From NCBI GenBank assembly GCA_024278755.1, contig JAJRSO010000042.1:1-64000 (forward strand): a stretch of 64,000 bases of DNA, read 5' to 3'. The notes under the pieces were generated by a model. The model saw nothing but the letters and a program-made list of their open reading frames with translations. It had not been told where the DNA came from and ran no database searches. This DNA is from Calditrichota bacterium (GTDB lineage Bacteria > Calditrichota > Calditrichia > Calditrichales > Calditrichaceae). A program made the position numbers and the translations under genes. Of this stretch, positions 27,503-36,920 are shown in pieces (positions within the stretch are counted from its first letter, which is position 1; each line of letters starts with the position of its first letter).

Positions 27503-28191
27503 TAAGCAAATATCTGCACTAATTTGATGATTGCAGGAACAAGAAAAATTGCCGGCAGAAAATTAGCGATTTTAAGCGGTTTAATCTCCAGAATGACAAG
27601 CCCCAGACCGATAATTAATATGCCTCCCGCCGCGGTGGTTTCGTTAATAACATCCGGCGAAAAAAAAGCGCTCAGTTGTGAAGCCAGAAGCGTAAGTCCG
27701 CCCTGCATAATTATTATTGTAAAAACGGAAAAAAACACTCCGGCGCCCAGCGCAGCCGCCAGCGCCAGTGAGGTAAATCCGTCCAGCATGGATTTAACGG
27801 CCAGCAATTGGTAATCGCCGGTCAGTCCGTCGTTGATAGCGCCGAGAATAGTCATGGGACCGACACAGAAAATGAGGCTGGCCGTAACAAAACCGCGCAT
27901 AAAACGGGCGGAATCTGCTTTAGAAGCAAATCGTTTACCAAGATAGGCCGCAAGATGATCGAGATGCTCTTCTAATTTTAAGAGATGCCCCAGCATGCCT
28001 CCCAGTAAAATACCAGCCAGAGGATATAAAATATTTTCCGTTTTAAGCCCCATCTGAACGCCAATGAGGATGGTGACCAGGCCAATGCCCTGCAGCATCT
28101 GTTTTTTTAGATTTTCGGAAAAACGGGATTGCACTAAAAACCCGATACTACTGCCGATGAGTACGGTAATTACGTTAAGTACGGTTCCCAT
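27502..28191 (-). CDS. DUF554 membrane protein (YdfK/YqgA-like)
   Basis: 229 residues with six or seven hydrophobic segments and the DUF554 pattern: GTVLNVITVLIGSSIGFLV, then MLQGIGLVTILIGVQMGLK, GGMLGHLLKLE, and CVGPMTILGAINDGLTGD. The family is membrane-embedded and of uncertain transport function. Its start is directly after the stop of the DUF3108 gene and it overlaps the permease gene, so all three share a transcript. Confidence 0.88.
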   Translation of the reverse strand: MGTVLNVITVLIGSSIGFLVQSRFSENLKKQMLQGIGLVTILIGVQMGLKTENILYPLAGILLGGMLGHLLKLEEHLDHLAAYLGKRFASKADSARFMRGFVTASLIFCVGPMTILGAINDGLTGDYQLLAVKSMLDGFTSLALAAALGAGVFFSVFTIIIMQGGLTLLASQLSAFFSPDVINETTAAGGILIIGLGLVILEIKPLKIANFLPAIFLVPAIIKLVQIFA

Positions 28192-29046
28192 CTATTTTAT
28201 CCTTGCTGGTATTTTATCATCAATTCCAGAGATTTTCATCAATTCCGAAGTGATGTGCCCGATGGCTACGGCGCTGGTCATTTGTACGGGAATTTTAAGT
28301 TCATCGTCCGTCAGCCAGATCAGCAGCCGGCCTTTTTGTTTAAAGACACCCTCCCCTTTAAGCAGCGGTTCCACCACAATGGTATGAAAGGTGCCCGCCC
28401 CCACTTCCAGCGTTTCTTTACGATGTATTTTTACTTCGAGGTCATATACTTTTTTCTGTGAATGGCTGCTTAACAACAGCGATTTTCCCACTTCGAGAGG
28501 TTGTGTGCGAATATAGTAAAAAGCGGATAATACGTCGAACACATTGGCAGGGATCTTAACCGGATAGTTTTTTTGCTTACGGATGCTCATATCTTTTTTA
28601 TAACGGATAAATTCCACCCGTGCGGTGGAATCTTCATGCTGATAGCGTACCCGTAAATCGGCCTTATAAGTACCTTCGCGCAATTTTTTTTCATAATACC
28701 AGGGCACCAGTGATCGCGGATCCACATAGGCATTCACCACATCGTCCACCGTATAAATCCAGCTGAACGCAGGGATGTTTTTTGCGGTGGTCTGAATATG
28801 AAGCAACGGCCTGCCGAACCTGTACGAAATTCCTTTGATGCGCATATGGGCGATACCGGCTTTAATAAAACCATAGCGGATTTTAAAGGTTAAATCTTCG
28901 CCGTACTTAATAGCGGTCGGAGAGAGGGGAAGCGTATCCTGAACCGCGGAAGAGACACTATCGGACACAATCCCGGTTGTCTGCGCCACACCCAGTGAAA
29001 ACATGATAAAAATCAATACGAAAATCAGCTTTTTATGATACCTCAT
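28192..29046 (-). CDS. DUF3108-family exported protein
   Basis: About 284 residues: an N-terminal signal segment (KKLIFVLIFIMFSLGVAQ) then a beta-rich domain with the DUF3108 features GEDLTFKIRYGFIKAGIAHMRI, FDVLSAFYYIRTQPLEVG and a C-terminal LIWLTDDELKIPVQM. The family is periplasmic or outer-membrane associated and of unknown function. The ATG at 29046 is preferred to a TTG one codon earlier. It overlaps the end of the ABC exporter gene by 14 bases, suggesting a joint envelope role. Confidence 0.85.
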   Translation of the reverse strand: MRYHKKLIFVLIFIMFSLGVAQTTGIVSDSVSSAVQDTLPLSPTAIKYGEDLTFKIRYGFIKAGIAHMRIKGISYRFGRPLLHIQTTAKNIPAFSWIYTVDDVVNAYVDPRSLVPWYYEKKLREGTYKADLRVRYQHEDSTARVEFIRYKKDMSIRKQKNYPVKIPANVFDVLSAFYYIRTQPLEVGKSLLLSSHSQKKVYDLEVKIHRKETLEVGAGTFHTIVVEPLLKGEGVFKQKGRLLIWLTDDELKIPVQMTSAVAIGHITSELMKISGIDDKIPARIK

Positions 29047-30928
29047 CAACTTTCTTCTCCCCGGTATTTAATAATTGTTTTTGATGCAGGTTTTTATATA
29101 CGGGACTTTTTTGCAGCAATTCCGAATGTCGGCCAATACTTTCGATGACGCCATCCTGCATCACGACAATTTTATCCGCGTTTTGAATGGTCGATAAACG
29201 GTGAGCAATGACCAGCACGGTGCGGTTTTTCAATAATTTTTCAATGGCTTCCTGTACCAGTTGCTCCGATTCGGTATCCAGAGCCGAAGTGGCTTCATCC
29301 AAAATCAATATCTGCGGATTTTTTAAAATGGCTCTGGCAATGGACAGGCGTTGTTTCTGACCGCCGGAAAGACGGGTTCCTTTTTCGCCGATTTCGGTAT
29401 CCAGCCCCTGTGGCATCTTTGCGATAAATTCCCAGGCATTGGCCGCTTTGGCGGCTGCAACAATCTCCTCTTCAGTGGCGTCTTCCCTGCCATAGGCGAT
29501 GTTTGCCCGCACCGTATCATTAAATAAAATCGTGTCCTGGGTAACCACACCAATCCGACGGCGCAATGATTGCAGCGTATATTTGCGGTATTCCACATCA
29601 TCAATAAATATATCGCCGCCGCTTAGTTCATAGAAACGGGGTAATAGATTAACGAGAGTGGTTTTCCCTGCCCCGCTCGGGCCAACGATGGCCGCTTTCT
29701 CACCTTTATTGATGGTTAAATGCACATCCCGCAAAACTTGTTTTGCTTCATTCAGATAATGAAACCTCACATTACGATAGACAATACTTTTCGTAAAATC
29801 AGGCATTTCTTCGGCCTCGGGAGAATCGTAGACTTCTTCTGAGGTATCCAGTATTCCAAATATTCGCTCCGCCGCCGCCATGCCGTTTTGCAGGACATTA
29901 TTAATGCGCGATAAATCTTTAAGCGGCTGGAACATCATAAACAGAAAAATAAGGAACCGGATAAAATCTTCCGCAGAGAGTCCTTCATTGGAATAGACCA
30001 TATTGCCGCCATACCAAAGCAGAAAAATCAAGATGGAAACAAACAGCATTTCGTTAACCGGGGAAGTTAAAAATTTTAACGTAAGCTGACGAAACATTTT
30101 TTTAAAAAACAAGTGGTTTGAAGTTCTAAATTTTTTATGTTCCGATTCTTCATTGGCAAAGGCCTTTACAATACGAATTCCTGTTACCGCTTCCTGAAAC
30201 AAGGAAACCACATCGGCCAACTGTTTAAACACACGTCTGCTGCGTCGGCGTACCCCCTGCCCCACTTTAGTCATCACCACAGCGCTTAACGGAACAATAA
30301 TCAGCATAATAACGGTGAGTTTCCAGCTAATCATAAAGAGGATGCCGATGTTTACGGCAATTTGCACCGGTGATAAAATCAGTTTTCCAAAGCTAGTCTG
30401 CAAAACGGTTTTAATGGCATTGACATCGTTAAACACGACTGAGTTTAAATCACCCGTATGACGATTGTCAAAATAAAAGAGCGGAATCCGTAACAGTTTT
30501 AAATGCAGGCGATTGCGAATATCTACAATAATTTTTAATTCGATAAAATTAAGTAGCAAACGGCGTACATAAAACGTAATGTTTTTAAAGAGAAATGTTA
30601 AAAAGATAAACAGACATACTGTAAGCAATGTATTTTGCTTAGTGTCCTTAATCAGCCAGCTTTTTACATACGATTTAATATCTTTATATAGTTTTGTACT
30701 GCCCGTTTTTTCCGGTTTTGAATTTGCCTCTTGTGTTTGATCCACTCCCTCCTTAACCATTTCCGTTTTGGCAATTGTAGCCGGGTCAAAGAGTTCCTTA
30801 ATAAAATCAACGGATATCCACAGGGATAAATTGTTTAATAAAACATAAAGCAGGGTCAAAACAAATACGACTATCAACTGCTTCCAATAGGGCGTCATAA
30901 AACCAAGAACTTTTTTATAAAGCGTCAT
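29033..30928 (-). CDS. MsbA-like ABC exporter (fused membrane and ATPase domains)
   Basis: 631 residues: six membrane helices followed by an ATPase with Walker A GPSGAGKTT, signature LSGGQ, Walker B LILDEATSALD and an IAHRLST switch. Between TM1 and TM2 is an unusually long hydrophilic loop (about residues 40-95). This architecture exports lipids, lipid-linked sugars or drugs as a homodimer. Because it is overlapped by a glycerophosphotransferase gene on one side and a DUF3108 gene on the other, it probably moves the polymer or its lipid carrier across the inner membrane. Lipid A export is an alternative. Confidence 0.9.
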   Translation of the reverse strand: MTLYKKVLGFMTPYWKQLIVVFVLTLLYVLLNNLSLWISVDFIKELFDPATIAKTEMVKEGVDQTQEANSKPEKTGSTKLYKDIKSYVKSWLIKDTKQNTLLTVCLFIFLTFLFKNITFYVRRLLLNFIELKIIVDIRNRLHLKLLRIPLFYFDNRHTGDLNSVVFNDVNAIKTVLQTSFGKLILSPVQIAVNIGILFMISWKLTVIMLIIVPLSAVVMTKVGQGVRRRSRRVFKQLADVVSLFQEAVTGIRIVKAFANEESEHKKFRTSNHLFFKKMFRQLTLKFLTSPVNEMLFVSILIFLLWYGGNMVYSNEGLSAEDFIRFLIFLFMMFQPLKDLSRINNVLQNGMAAAERIFGILDTSEEVYDSPEAEEMPDFTKSIVYRNVRFHYLNEAKQVLRDVHLTINKGEKAAIVGPSGAGKTTLVNLLPRFYELSGGDIFIDDVEYRKYTLQSLRRRIGVVTQDTILFNDTVRANIAYGREDATEEEIVAAAKAANAWEFIAKMPQGLDTEIGEKGTRLSGGQKQRLSIARAILKNPQILILDEATSALDTESEQLVQEAIEKLLKNRTVLVIAHRLSTIQNADKIVVMQDGVIESIGRHSELLQKSPVYKNLHQKQLLNTGEKKVDEVS

Positions 30929-32052
30929 ATAGTAACCGTTCTGTTAAAATCGAATCTTCCGTTTTCGGATAACAGGCGTTCGATCGCGGCTTTTACCCGT
31001 TGGCCGGCCTTACCGTCCAGGCCGGAAAAAAAATAGTCCCGGTATTCGGACAACTTGTTTTTCATCTCTTCGGTAGGATTCAGTGCTTCCCGGACCGCCG
31101 GCAATAAATCCTCCGGCTTGTGCATATGCGGAAAAGCGCCCTCTAACCATTCTTCGGGATCGATGGAAAGCACCGGCATTCCGTCCGAATGGTTCAGTTG
31201 CTCGTAGGGTAGAACATAAATTATTCCAAATTTTCCGAGCGCCAAGAACTCATTAATCACGCTGGAAGTGTCGCTAATCATTGTGTCCGCCATGTATAAA
31301 TAGGGGAAAATATCGTAATCATCTTCGGGAATCAAAAAGACATCGGCGTTTCGCGCGGCCAGCTTTTCGTAAAAAATATGCTGGGAATGGGATACATATT
31401 TTCCGCCCCAACTGTAGGGATGAAGTTTAATCACCAGATTGTAATCGCCCACTAAATCGGTGATGTTTTCCTGAAGGAACTCGATGCAGCTCGGTTTATA
31501 CGAAGGAGCAAAGAGGACTGTTTTCTTTTTGGGATTCAGCCCGAGTTTTTTAATCAGCGCGTTATTATTATAATAGTTTTCCCAAAAGAAAGGATCCAGT
31601 TTGGGAATTCCGGTATCTGTATAAAACCTGGCTTTATCCTGCCAACCTAAAGACTTGATATAGTCGTACCAGTATCGGCCTTCAAGAAAGACGTGATAAT
31701 GCTGTTCCTTTTGGCGTACGATATTCCGAATACGCAGCGTTTTTATCCCCACCCCGTGATCCAGATGAATTTTAAGCGCATCCGCATCATAGCTCGCAGG
31801 ATTCTTTAAAGCGTCCCCGCAGACAATTACATCGTATCCCGCTTTTTGTGTTGTTACTTTATAACCCTGTTCTTCCAGTTCCTGCCGCACCCGTTTTTTA
31901 TTGGATTTAAGAAAAATACCAAATACGCGTTTTTGATCGTTCCCAATGGTAAGCGAAATGTCGTACTTTGGATCCTCCGACATTAGACGGATCAAGGGAT
32001 ACAGGGAATTAAAATAGTATTCTTTTTTTAAATCAAACAGAACTTTGATCAT
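30925..32052 (-). CDS. CDP-glycerol glycerophosphotransferase homologue 1
   Basis: 375 residues. The C-terminal half carries the TagB/TagF family pattern: VLFAPSYKPS, LVIKLHPYSW, and MADTMISDTSSVINEFLALGKFGIIYV. These enzymes transfer glycerol phosphate (or ribitol phosphate) from CDP-activated donors to make teichoic-acid-like chains. The N-terminus is less conserved. It overlaps the ABC exporter gene by four bases and lies three bases after a second homologue. Confidence 0.85.
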   Translation of the reverse strand: MIKVLFDLKKEYYFNSLYPLIRLMSEDPKYDISLTIGNDQKRVFGIFLKSNKKRVRQELEEQGYKVTTQKAGYDVIVCGDALKNPASYDADALKIHLDHGVGIKTLRIRNIVRQKEQHYHVFLEGRYWYDYIKSLGWQDKARFYTDTGIPKLDPFFWENYYNNNALIKKLGLNPKKKTVLFAPSYKPSCIEFLQENITDLVGDYNLVIKLHPYSWGGKYVSHSQHIFYEKLAARNADVFLIPEDDYDIFPYLYMADTMISDTSSVINEFLALGKFGIIYVLPYEQLNHSDGMPVLSIDPEEWLEGAFPHMHKPEDLLPAVREALNPTEEMKNKLSEYRDYFFSGLDGKAGQRVKAAIERLLSENGRFDFNRTVTI

Positions 32053-32055
32053 GGA

Positions 32056-33195
32056 TTAACGAATTCCAATCAGCTTTAGCCAGTTATGTAAAATAACCCG
32101 GCTTTTTGAATAGGTTTTCACCCTGTTGTATAATTTTTTAATCTCTTCTACCTGGCGCTGCCCGGCTTTTCCATCCGGCTTAAAAAAGGAATATTGAAAC
32201 AGTTGGTTGCGGATTTCTTTCTTTTCATCCGAATGTAACGTTTTTTCAAGTAAAGGTACAATATCATCTTCTCTGTTAATTACATATCCCGCTTTCCAGG
32301 CGGAGGTACTGTCGTTTGGATTATCCGACGGTTTGTAATGATCGGGCGCCGGATTCGCAAAGAGAATCGGTTTATCAAAATGGAACCATTCGTAACACAC
32401 CGCCGAAATATCGCTAATCATCACATCCGCCATATTCATAAAGGGAATAATATCGGATTCCCAAACCGTTTTAATGCGATCTTGTGCATTTAATTCTGCA
32501 ATTAAAGTTTCGATTTCATCATAAATCTTTGTTTCATTTTTATTGATCCGGGCGTGATATTTTATGACTAAATTAACATTATTTAATGCGGCCACGGCAC
32601 GTACAATTTTTTTACTCCATAAAGGCAGCGAGCTTTCACCGTATTCCGAAAAGGTCATCTTAGATACATTCCCGCCGCTTATCCAGGTGGGCGCGTATAA
32701 AACTGTTTTATTGTCATTTTCAAACAGTTTTTTTGCCTTAATCGAATTGCTGTACAAGCGATCAAACTTGGTATAACCGGTCATTACAAAGCGCTCGGGA
32801 TGTTTAATGCGTTTAAATCCATTGATCTTATCCCATTGCTTTTGTCCGTTCAGTAAAAGCAGATCAAACCAGAAAACCCGGCGATCTTCCTCGTATTTTT
32901 TATCGGAAATACCATGAAATATCATCACCGACCAGCCGTGCCAGATCATCTGATAGCCGGTATAAATTACCACCCGGATATCGTGACGGCGGCAGTATCT
33001 TCGGGCATCCCGGCCTTTTTTTACAAACTGAATCTGGATATCAGGATGATTCTTTTTTGCATATTCGTAGATATCGGGATTTTTTGTAAATACGATTCCG
33101 CCCAAATAGGCATAGAGCGCCAATACCGGCGGAAGATGCTGAATATCGGTGCGGATATAATAGGCAATTTTATTTTTTTTTTCTCCCCCGCTCAC
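32056..33195 (-). CDS. CDP-glycerol glycerophosphotransferase homologue 2
   Basis: 379 residues of the same family: VLYAPTWISGGN, NLVIKYHARINK, then MADVMISDISAVCYEWFHFDKPILFANP. It starts with a GTG that shares GTGA with the stop of the cytidylyltransferase gene, so translation is coupled. Sequence differs widely from homologues 1 and 3, so the three probably add to different acceptors. The donor (CDP-glycerol or another CDP-polyol) is inferred from the TagD homologue in the operon. Confidence 0.84.
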   Translation of the reverse strand: MSGGEKKNKIAYYIRTDIQHLPPVLALYAYLGGIVFTKNPDIYEYAKKNHPDIQIQFVKKGRDARRYCRRHDIRVVIYTGYQMIWHGWSVMIFHGISDKKYEEDRRVFWFDLLLLNGQKQWDKINGFKRIKHPERFVMTGYTKFDRLYSNSIKAKKLFENDNKTVLYAPTWISGGNVSKMTFSEYGESSLPLWSKKIVRAVAALNNVNLVIKYHARINKNETKIYDEIETLIAELNAQDRIKTVWESDIIPFMNMADVMISDISAVCYEWFHFDKPILFANPAPDHYKPSDNPNDSTSAWKAGYVINREDDIVPLLEKTLHSDEKKEIRNQLFQYSFFKPDGKAGQRQVEEIKKLYNRVKTYSKSRVILHNWLKLIGIR

Positions 33196-33950
33196 CGGCC
33201 TCCCTTCTTAAAAATACCTTCGGCTATTTCCAAATCTTCCAGCGTGTCAATTTCCCACCAGTTACTCTCTTCTGCCAGCAGACCAAAAAAAGGATAACGC
33301 TGATCGATGGCTTCTTTGATAATCAATTCATAATACGAATTTACATCTTCACGGTCTATGTGTTCCTGTAGTCTTTTTAGAAAAAACGTATTTACAAAAT
33401 CTGCGCTTAATTTATAAAAATTAATCGTTTTATATTTTCCGTTAAAATCAAATGGTTCGGTTTGGTGACGTTTTAAATACATATTTTTTATCATACCGTT
33501 CCGATTGATATCGACAACGGTTCCGTTCATTTGCTCCGTATAGGCGCCCAATAAAATAATATCCTTAGCAGGATAGGATTTTAATTTTTTAATTAGCAAA
33601 GCATCACAAAACACATCCGCTTCAAAGAGATAAAACCCCTCCTTTAGATATTCTGCCGCAAGCCATAATGAATAAATATTATTGGTGGAATCAAATATTT
33701 TATTTTCAACAAATATAAATTCCGCCTGTCCCTCGAACACATTTAAAATACTCTGTTGCAGTTTTTTGGCAAAATACCCGGTTACAACCACAATGCGCCG
33801 AAATCCGTTTTCCGTTAGATGCCTAATTAAATTGTGTATTATACTGGTTTGGTTTACCATCGTCATTGGCTTGGGCTGCTCCAGGCTTAACTCTTTTAAA
33901 CGGCTTCCCCTTCCGGCGGCAAGAATAACGGCGGTATCGCTGTGCTGCAT
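33192..33950 (-). CDS. LicC-like nucleotidyltransferase (phosphocholine-type cytidylyltransferase)
   Basis: 252 residues of the sugar-phosphate nucleotidyltransferase fold. The nucleotide loop is AVILAAGRGSRLKELSLEQPKPM near residue 7; NNIYSLWLAAEYL, FEADVFCD and SNWWEIDTLEDLEIAE match the LicC subgroup that makes CDP-choline or related CDP-alcohols. With the LicD homologue next to it, this suggests a small polar head group is activated and transferred to the polymer. Other NTP-sugar activities are possible. Confidence 0.8.
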   Translation of the reverse strand: MQHSDTAVILAAGRGSRLKELSLEQPKPMTMVNQTSIIHNLIRHLTENGFRRIVVVTGYFAKKLQQSILNVFEGQAEFIFVENKIFDSTNNIYSLWLAAEYLKEGFYLFEADVFCDALLIKKLKSYPAKDIILLGAYTEQMNGTVVDINRNGMIKNMYLKRHQTEPFDFNGKYKTINFYKLSADFVNTFFLKRLQEHIDREDVNSYYELIIKEAIDQRYPFFGLLAEESNWWEIDTLEDLEIAEGIFKKGGR

Positions 33951-33970
33951 TTTATTTCCTGTCTGATTAA

Positions 33971-34780
33971 TTATAAATAGTTTAATTTTTTTAGCAATTC
34001 AACCGCTTCTTTATTTTGCATAAAACGGTCAATTTTTTCTTTATGTTCCGGTTTCTGCCAGCGTTTAATGGAATCGGAATACAATCCCTGAACCGGTTTA
34101 TCCCAGTGTTTGCTGCGTTTAATGGTTGTTTTTTCATTCCACGACAACAGAGAATCGGGCACCGGTTCATCAATAAAATGATAAATTTTTTGCATGGTAG
34201 GTTCAAAGTTGTCAATCAAATCTTCATAGCGAATATTGAGTACCTGCGGATGTCCTTCCAAATCGAGCCCTAAATTAACATCTTCCACCCAGCGTTCCGC
34301 TTCCAGATAATAACTATCCGATCGAATCCTGGGATGTTTTGATGTAACCACGTCCCGTCCGTCCCGAATGATATTAATAATGTACACGCGATTATTAAGA
34401 TACTTTAATATTTTTTTATATGATTTTACATGCTTGGGGGTTTTTTCCAGCCAGCGTACGGCTTTGGGCGGAATTTTATTGTAAAAAAACTCCCGGTATA
34501 AGCGGTCGATACGAAGCGCCGTGTACTTTATTTCCCCGCTTTGGGAATCCATCTCTTTTGTCCAGCGACTGAACGCATAGGTTTGATTGGGAACCGCAAA
34601 AATCCGATCCGAAGCTGCCAGGATCGATAACAGCAACGTGGTTCCCGAACGGGGACAGGCGCCGATAATAATGGGGATTCCAGGAAAACGTTTTTGTTCT
34701 ATTTTTTTCCCCATACGGATAACAAGCGGATTTACGGTATATTTTTTTATTGTATCTGCCGTGGTTTTTAAAAAGCGCAT
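33971..34780 (-). CDS. Sulfotransferase family protein
   Basis: 269 residues. The PAPS-binding 5'-phosphosulfate loop is IIGACPRSGTTLLLS near residue 36, and INIIRDGRDVVTS is the 3'-phosphate region. It would move sulfate from PAPS to a hydroxyl or amine, here probably on the surface polymer because it is embedded between licD-like and licC-like genes. The acceptor is not known. No signal peptide, so it acts in the cytoplasm before export. Confidence 0.85.
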   Translation of the reverse strand: MRFLKTTADTIKKYTVNPLVIRMGKKIEQKRFPGIPIIIGACPRSGTTLLLSILAASDRIFAVPNQTYAFSRWTKEMDSQSGEIKYTALRIDRLYREFFYNKIPPKAVRWLEKTPKHVKSYKKILKYLNNRVYIINIIRDGRDVVTSKHPRIRSDSYYLEAERWVEDVNLGLDLEGHPQVLNIRYEDLIDNFEPTMQKIYHFIDEPVPDSLLSWNEKTTIKRSKHWDKPVQGLYSDSIKRWQKPEHKEKIDRFMQNKEAVELLKKLNYL

Positions 34781-34847
34781 TACTAAACTATCTCAATTTT
34801 TAGTGATTTTTTTACATTCGCTATCAAAAGCAGCAGGCGCCCTGCTT

Positions 34848-35441
34848 TTATAATTCTTCTTTAACACAGTTATCCCCGGTACGAAAATTCCATTCCTTTA
34901 CCGGTGTGCGCCAGTCGCCGTAACTGTATTCCAGAAAGCCTTCATAATCTTTTGGCGCCTTATAGTTTCGCCCTTCCCATTCAAGCTCCGTCCGCTCTTC
35001 ATAAAAACGTCTGGGCACGGCTTTTAAAACCGGCCGTTTTACCGAGACAGTCCAATAGTATTCATCATCAATCAGCCGTTTGATAAAGATATCCAGCAAC
35101 GTGTATTTTTTAAAATTTTTGAGTTTACGAACTTTACAAATACGTACCATTCCTTTTTTAAATGGGCCGATATCTTTGGAATAGCGTTTAATTTTTAGTT
35201 TGTATCCTTTTAAGAAAAAACGCCATTTTGCTTTAAGCAGCTTTTGTTCAAAGGCTTCGGTTATCGTTACGTCTACATCGTTATCCCAAGGCAGCAACCT
35301 GTTCTCCCGGACAATTCCCAGCAGTGTTCCCGCTTCCAATACATATTCAATGCCACAGGTATCCAGAATATCCACTGTATCGCGTAACATTTTTTTAGCA
35401 ATTTCCAATACTTTGCCTTCTAATCTGTTCGATCCGGCCAC
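34848..35441 (-). CDS. LicD-family phosphotransferase
   Basis: 197 residues with the LicD nucleotidyltransferase-fold motif: CGIEYVLEAGTLLGIVREN followed by the metal-binding LPWDNDVDV. LicD proteins attach phosphocholine or similar groups from CDP donors to glycans. It follows homologue 3 by 10 bases and precedes the sulfotransferase by about 67. With the LicC-like gene it suggests decoration of the glycerophosphate chain. Confidence 0.85.
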   Translation of the reverse strand: MAGSNRLEGKVLEIAKKMLRDTVDILDTCGIEYVLEAGTLLGIVRENRLLPWDNDVDVTITEAFEQKLLKAKWRFFLKGYKLKIKRYSKDIGPFKKGMVRICKVRKLKNFKKYTLLDIFIKRLIDDEYYWTVSVKRPVLKAVPRRFYEERTELEWEGRNYKAPKDYEGFLEYSYGDWRTPVKEWNFRTGDNCVKEEL

Positions 35442-35451
35442 TATTTCTCCC

Positions 35452-36492
35452 TTATCTCAAATAGCCTTTTTTATATTTTTCGTGATATAATATTTGAAGT
35501 TTTCTAAACACATTCCATTTACGGTGCCTTTTAGGCAGCAAATCGTTTTGTTTAATATCGTTTAACTCCCGAAACACATTCTCTGCTATTGTGCCGTCCA
35601 AATACGGATTTACTTCATTCAGACAGTTATTGTTTTTTTCGGTAACGCCGGTTTTTAGCGCGTCATCCACGGCCTGCCGTAGCTGTGCTTTATCGGATAT
35701 ATCTATCCCTTTTTCCGGCCGGCTCAGCGTTTTATACGTAACCACCGGCTTGTTTACGATTAGCGCTTCATACAATACACTGGATGTATCCGAAATCAAG
35801 CAATCGGAAATATGCAGCAGCGGCGTAATGTCCCAGGTATCGATTATTTTAATGCGATCCGATTTTGTATCCGTTAGCGTTCTTTTAACATCCTTCCTCA
35901 TCAACTCATGGAGTTTAATAATCCAAATTTCGTTTTCGCGGGCAATTTCCGGAACGAGCGGCAACAGAACGCTTGCCGATTCCATTTTCCGGCTAAAGGT
36001 AGGCGCATATAGAATGACTGTTTTATCCAGCGGAATTCCATACCGGTTTTTTAAACCGATCGGATTGTAATTTAAAATATAATCGACCTTGGGCCAGCCG
36101 GTTTCGCGCACTAAAAAATATTTATATCTTTTTTGCAGACGGTTAAAACGCTCGGTAACCACTGGGCCGGAGGTACAGTAGACATCAAAAAAATGGCGAA
36201 TTTTATAGTGAGACGCTTTTTCGATGCCCAATCCGTGGAAGATCTGAACCTTTATGCCGGGAATACGAAAATCAACAAAATTACCCGGTGTAATTACAAA
36301 ATCGGGCGCAAAGGCGATGGCGGCGGCGCTATTTGTAATTAGAGGAATCTCTTTCCATTCTTCCGGCAATGATTTCTGTACTTTAGCCGAAACAAAAAGC
36401 GCATAATCTTCTCCCGTTTTTTTTAAGAAATCAATCAACGGAATAATTATGGGAATGGAATATTGTTTTGCGGTATAAAAGAGGTATTTCAT
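35452..36492 (-). CDS. CDP-glycerol glycerophosphotransferase homologue 3
   Basis: 346 residues. Family motifs: VQIFHGLGIEKASHY in the N-terminal half, VILYAPTFSRKMES, IIKLHEL, then HISDCLISDTSSVLYEALIVNKPVVTY. The GLG.EK motif near residue 90 is closer to classical teichoic-acid enzymes than the other two copies, so this is the best candidate for the main glycerol-phosphate transferase. It starts 29 bases after tagD. Confidence 0.86.
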   Translation of the reverse strand: MKYLFYTAKQYSIPIIIPLIDFLKKTGEDYALFVSAKVQKSLPEEWKEIPLITNSAAAIAFAPDFVITPGNFVDFRIPGIKVQIFHGLGIEKASHYKIRHFFDVYCTSGPVVTERFNRLQKRYKYFLVRETGWPKVDYILNYNPIGLKNRYGIPLDKTVILYAPTFSRKMESASVLLPLVPEIARENEIWIIKLHELMRKDVKRTLTDTKSDRIKIIDTWDITPLLHISDCLISDTSSVLYEALIVNKPVVTYKTLSRPEKGIDISDKAQLRQAVDDALKTGVTEKNNNCLNEVNPYLDGTIAENVFRELNDIKQNDLLPKRHRKWNVFRKLQILYHEKYKKGYLR

Positions 36493-36521
36493 TTTTTTGC
36501 GAAGTATCTTCCCGGCCTGTT

Positions 36522-36920
36522 TTATGACCTGTGCAGATTTTGAATATTCTCTTTTATTTCAGTCGTCGAAATATTGGGTGTACGCGGCAGATATTCGACC
36601 CGGCAATATTCTTTTAAAAAATCAAATTTTCCGGTCCAGTCGTTGCCCATTACAAAAACATCAATGTTATGCTTTTGAATATCGCCTGTTTTCTGCTCCC
36701 AGGCGTCTTCCCGAATCACTTCGTCCACAAATTTAATGGCTTTTACGATCTCCGCCCGGTGTTCGAAGGGATAGGTGCATTTTTTCCCTTTTACAGCATT
36801 AAATTCATCGGATGAAACCGCCACAACCAGATAATCGCCATAGCTTTTAGCCCGTTCCAGTATTTTTAAATGTCCATAGTGAAACAGATCAAAGGTGCCG
36901 TATGTAATGACTTTTTTCAT
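36522..36920 (-). CDS. tagD: Glycerol-3-phosphate cytidylyltransferase
   Basis: 132 residues, standard TagD length. The cytidylyltransferase signatures are ITYGTFDLFHYGHLKILERA at the N-terminus and RTPNISTTEI near the end. It makes CDP-glycerol from CTP and glycerol 3-phosphate, the donor for the three glycerophosphotransferase homologues that follow. Being first, it likely sets expression of the operon. The ribosome-binding site is weak (AGAG). Confidence 0.93.
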   Translation of the reverse strand: MKKVITYGTFDLFHYGHLKILERAKSYGDYLVVAVSSDEFNAVKGKKCTYPFEHRAEIVKAIKFVDEVIREDAWEQKTGDIQKHNIDVFVMGNDWTGKFDFLKEYCRVEYLPRTPNISTTEIKENIQNLHRS

